DNA of 64,000 nt from Trichosporon coremiiforme (taxonomy: Eukaryota; Basidiomycota; Tremellomycetes; Trichosporonales; Trichosporonaceae). Location of the stretch: positions 1-64,000 of the forward strand of contig BCJJ01000027.1 of assembly GCA_039545355.1 (NCBI GenBank), written 5' to 3'. This document shows, piece by piece, positions 1 to 12,800 of this stretch (its first letter is position 1; the number at the start of each line of letters is the position of its first letter). The position numbers and the translations under genes were made by a program. The notes beneath the pieces were generated by a model, which made no database searches, was not told the origin of the DNA, and saw only the letters and a list, made by a program, of their open reading frames with translations.

Positions 1-991
1 CCACATGACAGAGCCAGGCACGTCACTCGGAAGACCCGCAGGCGACATGCCTGGCGGGGTGAGGTTCGACCAGGTAATGAACCGTGGTCCGGAACAAGGA
101 GTCTGGCCCGAAGAGGGAGGGGCATGAGGGAGAGGGGCAAGGGACTTGACCATATCCGTCGGGCGATAATCACCCCCCCCCCCCCCNCCTAGACAAGCCG
201 GGGATCCGGGGAGCACGCAAGTGGACTGGATGCATGCGGGCAGGTAGTAGGAGGCAGGAGGCAGGCGCCTGGCACACAGGCTGTCCGAGCGCCGAGTATG
301 GTCTCGTTCCGTGGTCCAGAGTCATTGACCGCCCCGCCCATGTCTCCGCTTGTACGGCACTCTCTCACTGTGGAACGCTGACCGGCTGTATGCCTGCCTG
401 ACTGCCAGCTGCACTCCTCCTCGCTGCACACAGCTCTTCCCTCCCTTTCCACTCTGTACTCTTCACTTGTCTCTACTTTGCTTGCCTGTCACCACCTTGT
501 GCATACACACCGGACTACTCGGCACCTTGCATCCCACACTGCCGCCGCGGTGCTTCGACCCCCATCCAAGCTACACTACACCGGACCGCCCATCAGACAC
601 CGCATACCCCCTTGCTGATCATCTGTGGCCTCGCCCCCGTCTCGAAACACCGGCGACACTGGCGACGACCGGTTCTCGGTATTGTGACCCAACAATCTCT
701 CGCCACTCGACGCAGCGACGTGCTAGACCACCCTCGCCCTCGCCGGCTCATCGACCTGCAATCTAGGCTGTAAGCCTCGCGTCCTTGGAACCGATTTAAC
801 GTCAACCAATTGCACCCTTGCTCTTGACATCACTCTGCTCATCATCCACTAGCGTCTCCACTTCAACGTCGTTCTCTCAGACGAATCCCCCCACTGCGAC
901 CCCCATCGCCTTTCTCCCGTCCTCTTTCGCCCCGCAATCTCTGATCAGTAACTGCGCTATCTCTGACTAGCCCAGTCGAGTCCACGAAGAT
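1..991. other. Upstream region and probable 5' leader of the zinc-cluster gene
   Basis: I see no gene here. From about 400 onward the + strand is pyrimidine-rich (many CT and CCT runs), typical of fungal promoters and leaders, and it runs into the ATG at 992. Open frames in this stretch have the low-complexity Pro/Ser/Thr composition expected from such sequence and are not convincing as proteins. Confidence 0.6.
173..189. repeat. Poly-C tract containing an ambiguous base
   Basis: A run of C from 173 to 189 is interrupted only by an N at 187. This is the only ambiguous base I noticed. Homopolymer length here is probably not reliable in the assembly. Confidence 0.9.
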
Positions 992-3900
992 ATGCAGCGC
1001 GACTTCGACGACCGGGATCGTCACGACTCTCGCTTCCCCCTTCCTCCTGAGCGACCCAGCCATCGCTCCGCCTTCCTCCATGGCCTGCCTCCACCCATGC
1101 CTCCATCGCCGAGAGGCTACTATCCGCCTTCCCCCGGCAAGCGAGAGGCCCCCAGCTCCGGCGGCGGCATGACCGACCCCAACGGCTGGTCGTCTGGTCC
1201 GCCCATGAATGGCGCCAGGTCTGCCATGGAGCGCGAGATGTCCTCCGCCAGCTCCGCCAGGAGTCGATGGTCGCCCCCGCCCATGCACATGCGAAATATG
1301 TCACCTCGCATGGGTGATCGTCTTCCTCCGCTTGCCGACTACCCGCCGATGATGAGACACCACTGGGACAGCACCCCCCACGTCCTCAAGCCCTCCTCCC
1401 ACCCACCTCACGATCCGAACCAGTCCCCTCGCTCTCACCCATCTTCTTTCCACACTCCGGGCACCCCCGGCCCTGAGCAGCAGAGGGAGTCTGCCTTCTA
1501 CAGGCCCCCGACCGCTCCCTCTCGCGGGAACACGAGAAGCCCAGAGTCGAGGATGGCCAACGGCAATGTTATCGCCACACCCGAGGCAATCAATGGGAAC
1601 GCTACCAACGCTCCCAGTAACCCTAGTGCTCCTGCTAACGGCACTAAGCACCCGGCTCCAGCTGCAAGCTTAACGGATCCCCATTCTGAGCCGCCCAAGA
1701 AGAAGAAGCGTCGTCAAGCCTTCTCATGCGCAGAGTGCGCGAAGCGCAAGCAAAAGTGTAACCGGGAAACCCCTTGTCAACACTGCGTGAACCGCAAAGT
1801 TCCTCACCTGTGTATCCCCAGCTCGCGCCTGAACTCGCCCCCGTCAAGGACCAAGCCTGCGGCAAAGGCGGACGGTGACAAATCGACTGCGACGGGCAAG
1901 ACCGATGAGCGCACGACGGCGACGCCCATGCCGGCGCTGGGTGGTCGTGTGAGCCGGATCGAGCGCATGCTGAACGCTGTGCTCAACCGGATAGACGGGC
2001 TTGACAGCACGGCCCTTGCGGACTGGCGACTCTGTGAGTGTGGGACGAGAATCGGTGCTGGACGGTCGCTAACTATACAGTGCATGCTCGCGCAGAGTCT
2101 CCGCCTCCCCAACCGGGCACCGAGGCTAAGCGGTCTCCTCTGCAGATCAACGGTTCTTCGAATGGTTCGTTGGGATCCATGGTATCCACGCATAGCTCCA
2201 TTGCGGGAAGCGGTGGAGCGCTTGCAGGCAACGACACTCTTGCGAATCAGGTGGTGGACAACGGACCCTGGTCGGTGGTGAGTGCATTTTCGATTATTTA
2301 ATTGAGATCGGCTCGGGGAAGTCGCTGTGGGCGCCCTGCTTTCGGACAATGTGCATGATGATGCTCTCAAATCCGAAAGTACGCTAGGTCCGTTTTTCGA
2401 TGTACCTGGCGGCAATGTTCTAAGGGACTTCCCACACTTCGTTTCACAGCCGTGTCGGGCTCTCCGATGGCTTAAACGAGCTTTCGCCCGATGGCCATAT
2501 GACCAACTTAAGGTCCTGCGCGCAACCGAAGTGCGGGCCAACAAGCACAATGCTGACGACCTCCACAGCTGCAACGGACCTCTCAGACCGATCTTCCTCC
2601 ACATGAAGAGGCCAACGCTTTGATTGCCTTCTTCTTCTCCGACATCAACGACCTGCACTACCCTATCGACAAGCGTGCATTCCTGCGAGGTGAGTCGCTC
2701 ACTGATCATGTGCTCTATCTGTGGACCCTGACACTGATGACATCAGCCTACGACGCACTGTACACTTCCAAGCTCGAGGAGCAGACCTCGCCTGCGACGC
2801 TGACCGCCTTGCCTCTTGTCTATGCCGTGCTTGCATTCGCATACAGGTTGGCACCTGAGCACCTCGTTCCCGCCGAGCGTGATCGACTCAAGCGCAGCCA
2901 GCAGCTCGTCTGGAACGCCAAGTGTACGATCCCCCTGGCATCGTCTATCAGCGAGGCCGATGCCACCCAGCTCGTAGAGGCTCGTCTCATCGAGGCCCGT
3001 ATCATCCTGGGTCTCTACCAGCTTCAGGTTGAGCGCGCGCTCGAGGATGCTTGGGTGACGTTCCGGACGGCGACCGCCATGGGAACGGCCGTCAATCTTC
3101 ACCGTGACGGATCCCAGCTTGGCCTAGACGCTCTGGCTACCGAGTACCGCCGTCGTCTGTGGTCCTACCTGTGCCACGCCGACGCCACCACCAGCGCGAT
3201 CGTCTCGCACCCTATGACTATCAACCCGACCAGCTACGACGCGGACACGCCCTCCAACATTAACTTGGAGGAGCTTGCGCTCGACGCCGTCAAGCCGAAG
3301 CCGATGGATGAGCCGACCACCGCCACCTTCATCGTCCTCCGCTCTCAGCTCGCCCACATTGTGGGGCGCATCACCTCCCAGTTCCAGAGGCTGAGGGGCT
3401 CTATGCACTATGACGAGGTCCTCTCGATCGACCGAGAGCTCCAAGACTTTACCGATTCTCTTCCTCCTCAGTTCCGAATTATGGACACCGACACCTCGAA
3501 GGACAAGGGTGAGTTCGCCTTTCCTCTGCGTGTTGCTGACTGCTCCAGATATGCCCCACCTTGCTATTCAGAGGCTGTTCATCCAGTCGGAGATCCTGCA
3601 CTATGGTATTGTGCTTCACCGTCCATGGGCGCTCCGTGACTTTTCCAAATCCCCGGAGAAGCACGCACACTCGCGCAACCGCCTTATCGAGGCGGCGATC
3701 CTGACGCTCAAGGTTCGTGGCGGTTATGCCGATGCCAAGGTTCCTGAGGTCCTGGAGCCTCTGCTCTCTGGATCGACCTACGACTTTAATGCCGCGTTTA
3801 TTGCTGGTCTTGGGCTGCACGCCGACCCCAGCTGCCCCCGCTGCCCCGATCTCTGGGACATCATGGAAAAGTACACCCGCCAGCACCCTTACGATCCGGA

Positions 3901-4457
3901 CAACAAAGAGACCGTCATCGTGTACACGTTCTACAGGCGCGCTCTGCAGGATAAGGAGAACCGTTACCGTGGCGGCTCCGACTCTGCCCGGCCTACGATG
4001 GCCAACCTTCTTGTCAATGGAAAGCACGGCGACGATGATCCTCAGCAGTTGATCGACCAGTTCCTGTCGGCCAATGCCGGCTTCATCGAGAGCAGGCGTT
4101 CCCGTGACCTGACCGCGCTCGGTTTCGGTGCGCCTCCTGACCCTTCCCATGGCAGTGTCAAGAACGAGCACGAGGAGAAGAACCCCAGCCTCAGCATCGG
4201 TGCCGTGCCTGCCCGTCTCATCAAGGTTCAGGACGGCCACACCGCCGAACAGGTCAACACCCCAGAATTCTTCAACCGGCTGATTGATGGTGAGTACAGA
4301 AATAGCGGCTCCGAGGGCACCCAGGCGCTTCCTTTCGGCTGCTTCTACCGAATTACTCAAGGAGGTAGCATCAGTGCTCCAGACACGCGATTATTCATAT
4401 CACGAAAACGTCTGCTAACAAGTCACAGCTATCCACCAGTACCGCGCCCCCCAATAA
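992..4457 (+). CDS. Zn2Cys6 fungal-specific transcription factor
   Basis: Nuclear DNA-binding regulator. A long Pro/Ser-rich N-terminus leads to a basic KKKKRR patch and a zinc binuclear cluster with cysteines at about residues 246, 249, 256, 262, 265 and 274 (C-x2-C-x6-C-x5-C-x2-C-x8-C). A short helical linker (VSRIERMLNAVLNRIDGL) suits dimerisation. The C-terminal half from about 2569 resembles the fungal transcription factor middle homology region (ALIAFFFSDINDLHYPI, then YRRRLWSYLCHADATTSAI). Supported exons are 992-2033, 2081-2277, 2569-2689, 2747-3508, 3549-4289 and 4429-4457; introns at 2034, 2690, 3509 and 4290 join in frame. Between 2278 and 2568 I could not find a clean exon path: an exon near 2450-2511 is likely, but the attractive frame does not match both neighbours. 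Target genes are unknown, and I cannot assign an orthologue. Confidence 0.85.
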
Positions 4458-5492
4458 ACGAAGGCTTTCGTTGCGTCTCTCCCGATCTGGTACAGACACG
4501 CAGACCGTGTATCCTGACTGTCTCTCCCACATTGTAACTGTCGACCCATATACCACGCCACCTAGACATCTTGACACAATGATAATATAGCAAATGGAAC
4601 ACGACTCGATGGGACATGTTTGCCCTGTTTGCAATGTGCTGCCCCCCACAAGCAACGGAATTCGAACATGACTGGAGGGTATCCGTGCACGGCCTCCTCA
4701 CTCCCGCCGTATCTCGTAGGGTGAGCTACCGGCCTGTCACCGGCGGTACCACGATCTGAAAAGCCCGGCGCGGCTCAGCAGGGCGCGCCATTCTCGCACG
4801 ACGCATGTCTCAATCGTCAATAGCACTGTCATGGATCGGGACGACCAAACGGGACGACCAATGTTGTATGAGACGAAATGACGAGATTGCGGATAATATG
4901 ATAACCGCGTGGTGGTTCATACTAACATGAGTTTCTTGAGCAGCACCGGCAGCACACGGTCGCCCTGTGTGACGACTTACTGACGACGCTTCGATCCCAA
5001 AACAAAGGCCAGAGGGTTCGCTAGTACAGCGGCCCGTCGGCCAGCAGCCGGGCCACTCCTCTCCTCAGCGAGGGCTTGCGGGCGACACTGTTCCGGGTTG
5101 AGAGGGAAGGCCGTCGAGGGGTCGAGGGGTCGAGGTTTCAATGCACTAGCAACGCTCAAAGGTCTAGACTGGCCGATCACCCGGCCTGCCTGCATAGTCA
5201 ATGCGCGATTCTGATTCGCGCGCGCGGACGTCCTGCCGAGAGCCGAGGAGGCGGTGTCGTTGCCTAGCGATCAAGATCTGGTGCTGCGTCGTCTTCAGCC
5301 ATGACTGCGTAGATCTTTTTCCACAGCTAGAGACCTTCATCACCATGCAGTGACTGCAGCAGGGTGAAACGTGAAGCGCGACGCGTCCGTCGTTCTTGTG
5401 CATTGAGTGTGCTGATCATCTCTGAGGACGCAAAGTAGTGGGAGGGACCAGGCTAGGCCACGACTGCATCCCCCCTTCCACGTTTCTCCACC
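4458..5492. other. Intergenic region after the zinc-cluster gene
   Basis: About 1 kb without a supportable gene. The first part is presumably the 3' UTR and terminator of the transcription factor. I see no tRNA or conserved motif. Short open frames on both strands lack family resemblance or splice support. Confidence 0.6.
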
Positions 5493-5810
5493 ATGTCAGC
5501 GTAAGTGCTCCCAAGCCAGAAGATGGCCAAGACTAACCTCAGTAAGTCCCAAGAGCCCTCCGCCCAGCGTACCTCGGCCAGTGCTGCTCAGAGTGCCAAG
5601 CGAGACAAGAAGTTCTCCACCTCCGTTACTGTCGGCGCCTCGCTGGAGATGACGCTGGACCTTCACTGTCGCGTGATCGAGCTGCAAGTGTTCACCACGT
5701 TGCTGCGAATCAAGCGAATCAAGCGCGAGAGCGGAACTCCTCCGGCGATCGTCAAGATCCGGGAGCCGTTTCCTGGCCAGATTCTGCAATTCTGCACTCG
5801 GCGTTTCTAG
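5493..5810 (+). CDS. Possible two-exon small protein of unknown function
   Basis: This is a tentative gene. An ATG in good context (CCACC before it) opens an 8-nt exon, 5493-5500. It is followed by a textbook 42-nt intron, 5501-5542, which starts GTAAGT and ends CTAACCTCAG. Splicing gives an open frame of 91 aa ending at the TAG at 5808-5810. The protein starts MSAKSQEPSAQRTSASAA, is Ser/Ala/Lys-rich at its N-terminus and basic in the middle (LLRIKRIKRES). I recognise no family. The intron is the main support. The short length and the lack of a domain mean this could be a remnant or a chance frame, or the first exons of a longer gene whose later splicing I cannot see. Confidence 0.3.
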
Positions 5811-6635
5811 GTCGGCTGCCGCGAGCAGTGCGTGGAGGATCGACAAGAGGCGCATGCGCATGTGCACACCCATCACCCCTCCGCGCCTCATGAAGCATAT
5901 ACTCGGGCTGCAAGAGTATCTCTGTGGACTTCCTCCGAGTGCTGCAGTACGACATGAAGCAAACGTTCAATGTTGGGTAAGACACCATGTCGGAAGCTGA
6001 CTCGGTAGGTCTGACTGACAGGCGCGACAGGCGCGACAGGCGCGACGCGCGACCTGATTTCCGTGCAGCAGCTGCTGGCTCGAGGCTCAGTCGATCTAGG
6101 TGACGGGTGACGGGTGCCCTGCGTTTGACACAGGCCTGTTCTGTCTCGGATATGTCCCATACCTTGCATCTGTGACTTGCTACGCGTCCTTGTTCGCTCA
6201 GTTGATACGTGCGACGCAGCATGCGGTGGCCGCTTTCTCCCTTCGCCCCAGGCCCTGGGTAGAAGTACCTTGTACCTTTACACTGTGATCCCGTATAGAT
6301 TCCTGCGTGTACAGATGCGATTGATCAGCCTTGCAAGGTCTGTCGGACGCCCAGTCATCTCTGCAGAGACGAGTTAGGCGTTCACCCTCAGAAGGGGAAA
6401 CCCCAACATTCATTTGTCACCAGACCACTGCTCGTCCGCCGCGTATTAATGGTGTTTGACACTGCGATGTCAGATCAGTGACAGCTACCCATCTTACCCG
6501 CGCCACGTCGACGCACAGTCAAACGCTACCATGATTACTCGCTCAATTCTCTGGGAATCACTTGCTAGTTTTAACTTAGAGGTGTTCATCACATGCCATC
6601 TCATGAACAGGGTGTACTTCAGATCTACAACTCTA
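5811..6635. other. Intergenic region between the small ORF and beta-mannosidase
   Basis: No gene seen. The right part is the 3' flank of the beta-mannosidase gene on the minus strand. A small tandem repeat lies at 6020-6046 and is listed separately. Confidence 0.6.
6020..6046. repeat. Three tandem copies of a 9-bp unit
   Basis: The unit AGGCGCGAC occurs three times in a row. It lies between genes. No function is evident; it looks like a minor minisatellite. Confidence 0.8.
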
Positions 6636-9229
6636 TCACGCCGACCCGTCTCCGATGTAGCGCGCCGTGACCTTGCGGCCCTTGAGTCCCTTGGCGGTGA
6701 CGCGCTGCGTGTCGCCAGGGAACATGTCGAGGGCCTGGTCGCTCCACTCTGCCTCGTCTCCCTCCGTGTCGAGGATGAGACCCTTGACTGGCTTCTGGAC
6801 GGTGATCGTGACCTCGTCGCCGTCGACGTCGATCTGCAGCCCCGGCTCCGGGAACGTGAGGTACTTCCACGGCTCGGGCCAGTTGGAGTAACGTGCGAGG
6901 ACCTTGTCGCCGTCCAAAATGCGCGCCTGGAGCACGATCGGGCGGGGCACCTGGGCGTCGGAAGTCCGGATAGGCTGGCCGGGGACGTCGCCGGCCCAGA
7001 TCTCCGTGCTCGCGTTCGCCTTCAGGGTTACGTCCCAGTGTCGCCTGTCGAGCTCGCCGGCGTCCAGGTCGAAAGCGACCAGCTCGACACGCACGACCCG
7101 CTCCTCGAGCTCAGAGTTGCACGCCCACAGCTGCACCTCAGAGCGCGTCTCGAAGAACGCGAGGCTGCCGTCCTTGGACGTCTTGATGTCCTTGCGCGCC
7201 ATGCCGACGGTGAGGGGGCGGAGCTCGCGCGCAATCGCGAAAAAGGCAGGCTTAGGACGCAGGTAGTAGTCGCAGATCGCCCACGAGACGCACGGCCAGC
7301 AGTCGTTGATCTGCCACACGAGCGCGCCCGACGTGAGCTCGCGCCCGCGCCCCTTCCAGTTCCGCCGCCAGAGACGGTACGCCGCCGCGAGAGTCTCGGC
7401 CTGCATCGCCTGCGTGTAGTACACATACGACGGCATGTCGAACGCATGCCGGAAATTTTCCATGAGGTAGAGCTCGAGGCGGCGCTCAAAGCCCGCCGCC
7501 TTGTTGTGGTTGACGCTGAGGCGGGACTGGGGGAACTTTTGGTCCTGCTCGCCCTCGCTGAACCACGTCTCGACAGTGCGCATAGAGGGGTAGCCCTGCA
7601 TGCCAAACTCGGAGACGAAGCGGCCGGCGAGCTTGTCCCAGTGCGACCACGGCTCCTGCGTTCCGTGCCACACGTTCCACTGGTGCACGTCGCCAACAGT
7701 CAAATCGCCGCTCGACTTGCCACCGTACGGCGACGAGCGCCAGTAGAAGATGTTGGAGAGCTTCTCGACGACGCCGGGGAGGAGGATCTCGTAGATGTGG
7801 CGGGCGGGGAACTTGGTGTGCAGGTAGTCGCCGCTCTCGTCGTTGTAGTCGACGACGCCCTGCTCCTCGGCAATCTGGTAGTCCTCGTTGTTGCCGGCAA
7901 AGATGACGACGGACGGGTGCTTGCGCAGGCGCTGCACGGCCTGCTCGGCCTCAGCCTGGATGCTGTCGTTCAGCCGCTTGTAGGACGGGTACAGACCGCA
8001 GCCGAACATGAAGTCCTGCCAGACGAGGACACCGGCCTCGTCACACGCGGCGTACAGCTCGTCGGCCTCGTAGACGCCGCCGCCCCAGACGCGGAGCATG
8101 TTCTGGTTGCCCTTGACGAGGAGGTCGACCCAGCGCTTGTAGCGGTCCGGCTCGATCTCGGTGAGGTAGTTGTCGGCGGGGATCCAGTTCGAGCCGCCGC
8201 AGAAGACGCGCACGCCGTTGACCTCAAACAGGAACGACGAGCCGCCGCCGTCCTCCTCAGCCAAAGCCTCCTGGACGATCTCGACGTGGCGGAAGCCAAC
8301 GCGCTGCGACGCGGAGGCGAGCTCGGTGCCGCTGGCATCGAGGACAGCCACGTCGAGCGTGTACATGTCGGGCTTGCCGTAGCCGACCGGCCACCATCCG
8401 CGTGCGCCCTCGATCTCCCAGTTGGGAAGGGTCTCGACGTCGTGCATCGCCTGCTTGACGACCTTGCCCTCGGGGTCGGTCAGGGTGTAGGCGACCTTGG
8501 CGTCCTTGGGCGCCTTTGGCGAGATGTCGAGGTTGGACACCTCGAGCGTTCCCTCGTCCCACTTGCTGCCCTTCAGGTCAGAGTCGACGCGCAGGTCCGC
8601 GATGCGGCACGCGTACGTCTCGAGCTTGACGGGCCGCCACGGACCGACAGTCATGATGATCGGTCCCCAGTCCCAGCCCCAGCCGTACTGCGCCTTGCGC
8701 GAGTAGAGGCGCGAGCTGTCGCCGTTCCACAGCGGCTTCGGGCCCCCGTTCTCTGCCTCCTCCTTCTTGGCGGCCAGCAGCGGGGCGTCGAACCGCAGCT
8801 CGAGCGTGTTCCTCTCCTTCAGCTTGCCAGTGACGCTGAGGCGGTGGGACAGGAACATGTTGGACGTCGAGGCGATCTCCTCCCCGTTCAGCGTGACGGT
8901 GCAGTACGTGTCGAGTCCTTCGAGGACGAGGTCGGCGTTCGGCGCGGAGAACTGCTCCGGAGACGCGAGGAAGGTCGTGCGGAACACCCAGTCGGCCTCC
9001 TGAACCCCTGGAGGTCAGCAATCTCAGCGTATAAAGCCCACTTACATTGACACTCCCACTCGTTCAGGTCCTTGTACGGGTCCGGGATGCGTCCGAGACG
9101 CTGGAGCTCGACGTGCACCGAGGTCGGGACCTTGCATCCCTCCCATTTTTCCTCGACGTCGGGCCAGGTCTTGGACGAGACCTGAGAGAACTGCCAGCCA
9201 GAGTCGATGGTCGTGCTTGTTCGTGTCAT
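6636..9229 (-). CDS. mndB: Beta-mannosidase, glycoside hydrolase family 2
   Basis: Removes terminal beta-linked mannose from manno-oligosaccharides and N-glycan remnants. Exon 1 is 9046-9229 and exon 2 is 6636-9007; the 38-nt intron 9008-9045 (GTAAGT to CTGACCTCCAG) gives an 851-aa protein, close to the usual length of fungal family B enzymes. Family motifs are plain: LRVWGGGVYE, VWQDFMFGCGLYP, the acid/base Glu in FAGNNED at about residue 436, the nucleophile Glu in SEFGMQGYPSM at about residue 528, and WQINDCWPCVSWA. The order is the jelly-roll sugar-binding domain, immunoglobulin-like domain, TIM barrel and C-terminal beta domain. I see no signal peptide at MTRTSTTIDSGWQF, so an intracellular enzyme is inferred, as for mndB-type rather than secreted mndA-type enzymes. 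Confidence 0.95.
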
Positions 9230-9816
9230 TGTGGTGGTTGGGGAGAAGGAAGGACGTGTGACGCATTGTCGACCTAAGTACTATGTAGTCATCGGCGTCT
9301 ATCCCGGTGCTGCATAGTGCACCGGGCCGCATGGCCATGTGGGGAATGCCGAATGGCCCGAGCATCAGCCCACTCCGCCGCCTTGCGCTGGAGCATGTGC
9401 CGAACCCACCGAGCCGCTGAAAAATGGCCCGAGAATCTACCTTCCCCTCCCCGCCCCCTGCCTGCAATCAACAATCCCCCGGGACAGGGATATCGCGATA
9501 TCAACAACGTATGCATGGTCAACAAATGAAAGATGAAATATACAACGATTATGCACGGATGCGGGCCCTGTTGGCGGATCGTGTCTGCGTGGTGTGCTTG
9601 GCCACCGCACGCCCCGTACGGTGGCTCGGCGATTTATCTAACAAATGGGCGAGATAACCGTCCCCGGCCCCTTTTTTCTGCCTTCCTACTTCTCCTTCTC
9701 CTTCTCCTGCCGCCGTGCGCCGTTGCCGCTCTGGCGCCCCGACTTTTCGATCTCTCGGCATCCCCGCCATCTCTACATTTAATTCGGCGTGGCGGCCCCA
9801 CGTGTCAGACCACAGA
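9230..9816. other. Intergenic region between beta-mannosidase and the PH-domain gene
   Basis: This holds the promoter of beta-mannosidase (minus strand) and the 3' flank of the Spo71-like gene. No gene seen. A CT-rich stretch lies near 9660-9715. Confidence 0.6.
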
Positions 9817-12800
9817 CTAGCTGTTCCTCCGCCTGAACCGACGCGAGCTGCTACTCGCCGTCTCGCTCGTGCGCCGGAAGTGGTCGATTGTTGTGTGCCT
9901 GGGTAGCGTGCCGGTGTTGCGGATCGCGTCCTCGTCCTTCGGGTATTGGCGTGCAAGTCGCTCCTTCTCGCAGTTCAACGCCCAGATCCACCGGTCACGC
10001 TCGAGCTGGGTGTCAGCATGTCACAACGGTGAAGGCGGCGGCAGGAAAGGAGGAGACGGGCAAGGTGGAGGGATGGAGGGTTGCGGGCCGTTGTGGTGGC
10101 TTGGAAGCTGGGGGCGATGCGGGGACCCCGGACAGAGATTCGAATGGGCCGAGCAGACGCCACCGGCACGGCGCTCGGCTCTCGGCATCGCAGCCTCGCG
10201 CGGACTCACCTTACTCCTCGCCCTGCACAGGAGCAGCAGGGGGACCTTCTTGAACACGCTCTTAGGCGGCGGCGCGCCATCGCTGTTCTCGACCTCCCAC
10301 GGCTGCGGGGGCGCCCATCGTCCAGTCGGCCACGTGATGGCGATCGCGAGCGTCGTGTCCTCCGCATCGTCTGTGGCTTGCAGGCCATCCTCGTAGATCC
10401 TCGCCTTGGGGTACACGGCGATCTGCGAGTTGTTCTCCTGCAACTCGTCCAGCGCCGTTAGACCCGAATAGGCATAAGCCCCGAACAGGGGATAGCTGTG
10501 TTTCCGCTGCATCGTCTTGTTCCCGTTGATGCGGAAGGCCGTCAGGCGCCCATTGGAGAGGACGGCAAGGTACTGCCGGAACTTGGGCCACTTGCCTCTT
10601 TTCATGAACAGCGGCGCCTCCATCGTGATCGCGCGGCACCCGTCAATGACGCACCAGTTCCACAGCCGGCTGAGGGACAGTTGCCAGTGGGGTGTCTGGC
10701 CGAGTGTCAAGTCTAAAGCCGCGGCGCCGGCGACCGCGTCCATCTCCTGCCGCGCGTTCACGCGCCGGCGTACTGTCCAGTACTCGACGAGGGCGCGGAA
10801 GCGATTAACCCACTCGGCGGCGACAGAGGGAGTGTGCGCTTCAAACTTGACGACCTGGCCGTTGCGCAGCTCGACCTGGAACTCGCGTTCGGCGCTCGCT
10901 CCTTCCCGCGGCACAGGGTCGTGGGACATGTTTTCCTTGCCCTCGTCCGAGTCGTCCCTGGGTAGGTCCTGCGGCGTCGTGAGCTTGACAGAGGCCACGT
11001 CGCGCACGTCCAGGACTGCTACACAGCGTGAGATGAACTTTGAAATGCGCCGGCGCTCGTTTGCGAGAAACTCCTTCTGCACGTCGGGAAAGAGGTCGGC
11101 CGGCGTGCTCCCTGCCTTCTTCGGCAGCAGGGGAGGATCGGCTAGCGCAGCAGGCGCGAGGAAGGCGTACCCGTCATTGACAGCGACGTAGAGCGTCTGA
11201 GACCGCACCAGGTCGCTCGTCTGGTTCAGGTACCCCTCAATCGACGCCGGCTCCTTAAGCTTGACGCCTGTATCGAGGGTAATGTCCGTGGCGTAGTGTG
11301 CCGCATCTCGGAGCTGCAAGACACGCGTGGCCTTGAGATCGGCACAGCGCGCAAAGCTCGCTAACAAGCCCCATTCGCGGCTCTTGCCAGTCACGGTCGT
11401 GGTGTACGCGACCCAGTCGAGCGCCGCGCCGACCTCCCACGCAAACTCGAGCGAGGGAATGTGGCCCAGGACTTGAAACATGCGCCTCCTCTCGTGATTG
11501 GCGAGAATCAGGTCCCACATCTCCTCTGCGATGGAGTCGCGGTTGATCGTGAGGGACGGCACGTCGGAGGGGACGGGAACACGCACGCTCGTCGCGAGCG
11601 CGGGGAGGCGGATCTCAATCTGCTTCGGGAGGCGGTACTCGAGCTGACCGGAGAGATACCAGTGCCAGTCGAGGGCGCGCGAGTGCTCCTGGAAGATGAG
11701 GACAAAGACGCCGGTACCCGAGCGCTCCATGCCAAAGTGCTCGGCCGTGTTGCCGTGTCGCACCCGGTCCCACGCAGAGCCCGACTTCCCGCCCTCCGCG
11801 CAGCGCATCTGCCGCATCGTCTGGCGGAACACTGCCGTCCACTGGCACGTGAGAGAGAGCGACTTGTCGACCTGGTTGAACAGCGTCAGGCTCGTGCGAC
11901 CCGAGAGCGGGATGGAGAAAACGAGCCGCTTGAACCCCTTCGCGCGCTCGATGCACGGCAGCCGCCAGTCGGAGTAAATGTCGACGCTGGTCATGGTCAT
12001 CGCGACAATGTACTGCTCCGTCGGGTCGATGCGGGTGCAGGGCATGCGACGCTCCGCCTCCTCGTCAAACAGGGTCAGGAAGTCGTCCCTATGCCTTCCG
12101 ATCTTGACCAGCACCCGATCACGCATGACAACGCCACCGGGCATGAAGTCGTCCTCGTCAAAGGCGCTCGTAGCGGCGCCGCTCGATGTCCCGTCTATCG
12201 CCGCGCCATCGCGGCTGAGCACGGCAAGCGGGTCGGCCGGCTTCTTGTCACCCTCGCGCACGACCTCGTCGCGCGCCGGTGGGATCTCATGCGCCGGCTC
12301 CGCAGGGAACTGCACCGTTTTGCCTTTTTCGCGCCCCTTAGTCATGTCCATGCCCGTCCTCAGCGCAGACTTCAGCCGCTGCGCCTTTTGCCGCGTGCCC
12401 TTCGAGCTCGCTGACGCCTTCGTTGGCGACTTCTTGAACAGCCGTCCCGCCGGCGCCTTGCCCTTCTCGCCGGGCATGATACGCACCTCGTTCTCGTCGT
12501 CTGATATGAGCGGCTGCGTCGAGTCCGCAGCCGACGAACCTTTCATGAGCGGGCTGGAGTGCGGACTCGGCTCGGCGGAATGCGTCAGGGCCGTGTGCGT
12601 TGGGGGGTCGAGATTCGCGTGAAAGTCGGAGCTGTCGTCCCTGCTGGCCTGCGGTTGTGTCGGAGCAGTAACGAAGGACTCGGCAAGCGTCGATTTGGCG
12701 GTCGAGGAGCCGCGCCGTGGCCTGAGGCGCGAGGTCTGCTGAGAAAGAGGGGACGGTGACTCGGGCCGGCGAAGTGTCGGGGACTCTGTGCGCAGCTGTT

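Noticed and set aside
350..766. 138-codon frame upstream of the zinc-cluster gene
   Set aside because: It lies in a CT-rich promoter-like region and its translation is Pro/Thr/Leu/Cys low complexity. It is more likely leader sequence.
6456..9050. 864-codon open frame on the + strand
   Set aside because: It lies antisense to the beta-mannosidase, which has intact catalytic motifs. The antisense product is Arg/Val/Leu/Asp-rich, as expected from the mirror of GC-rich codons.
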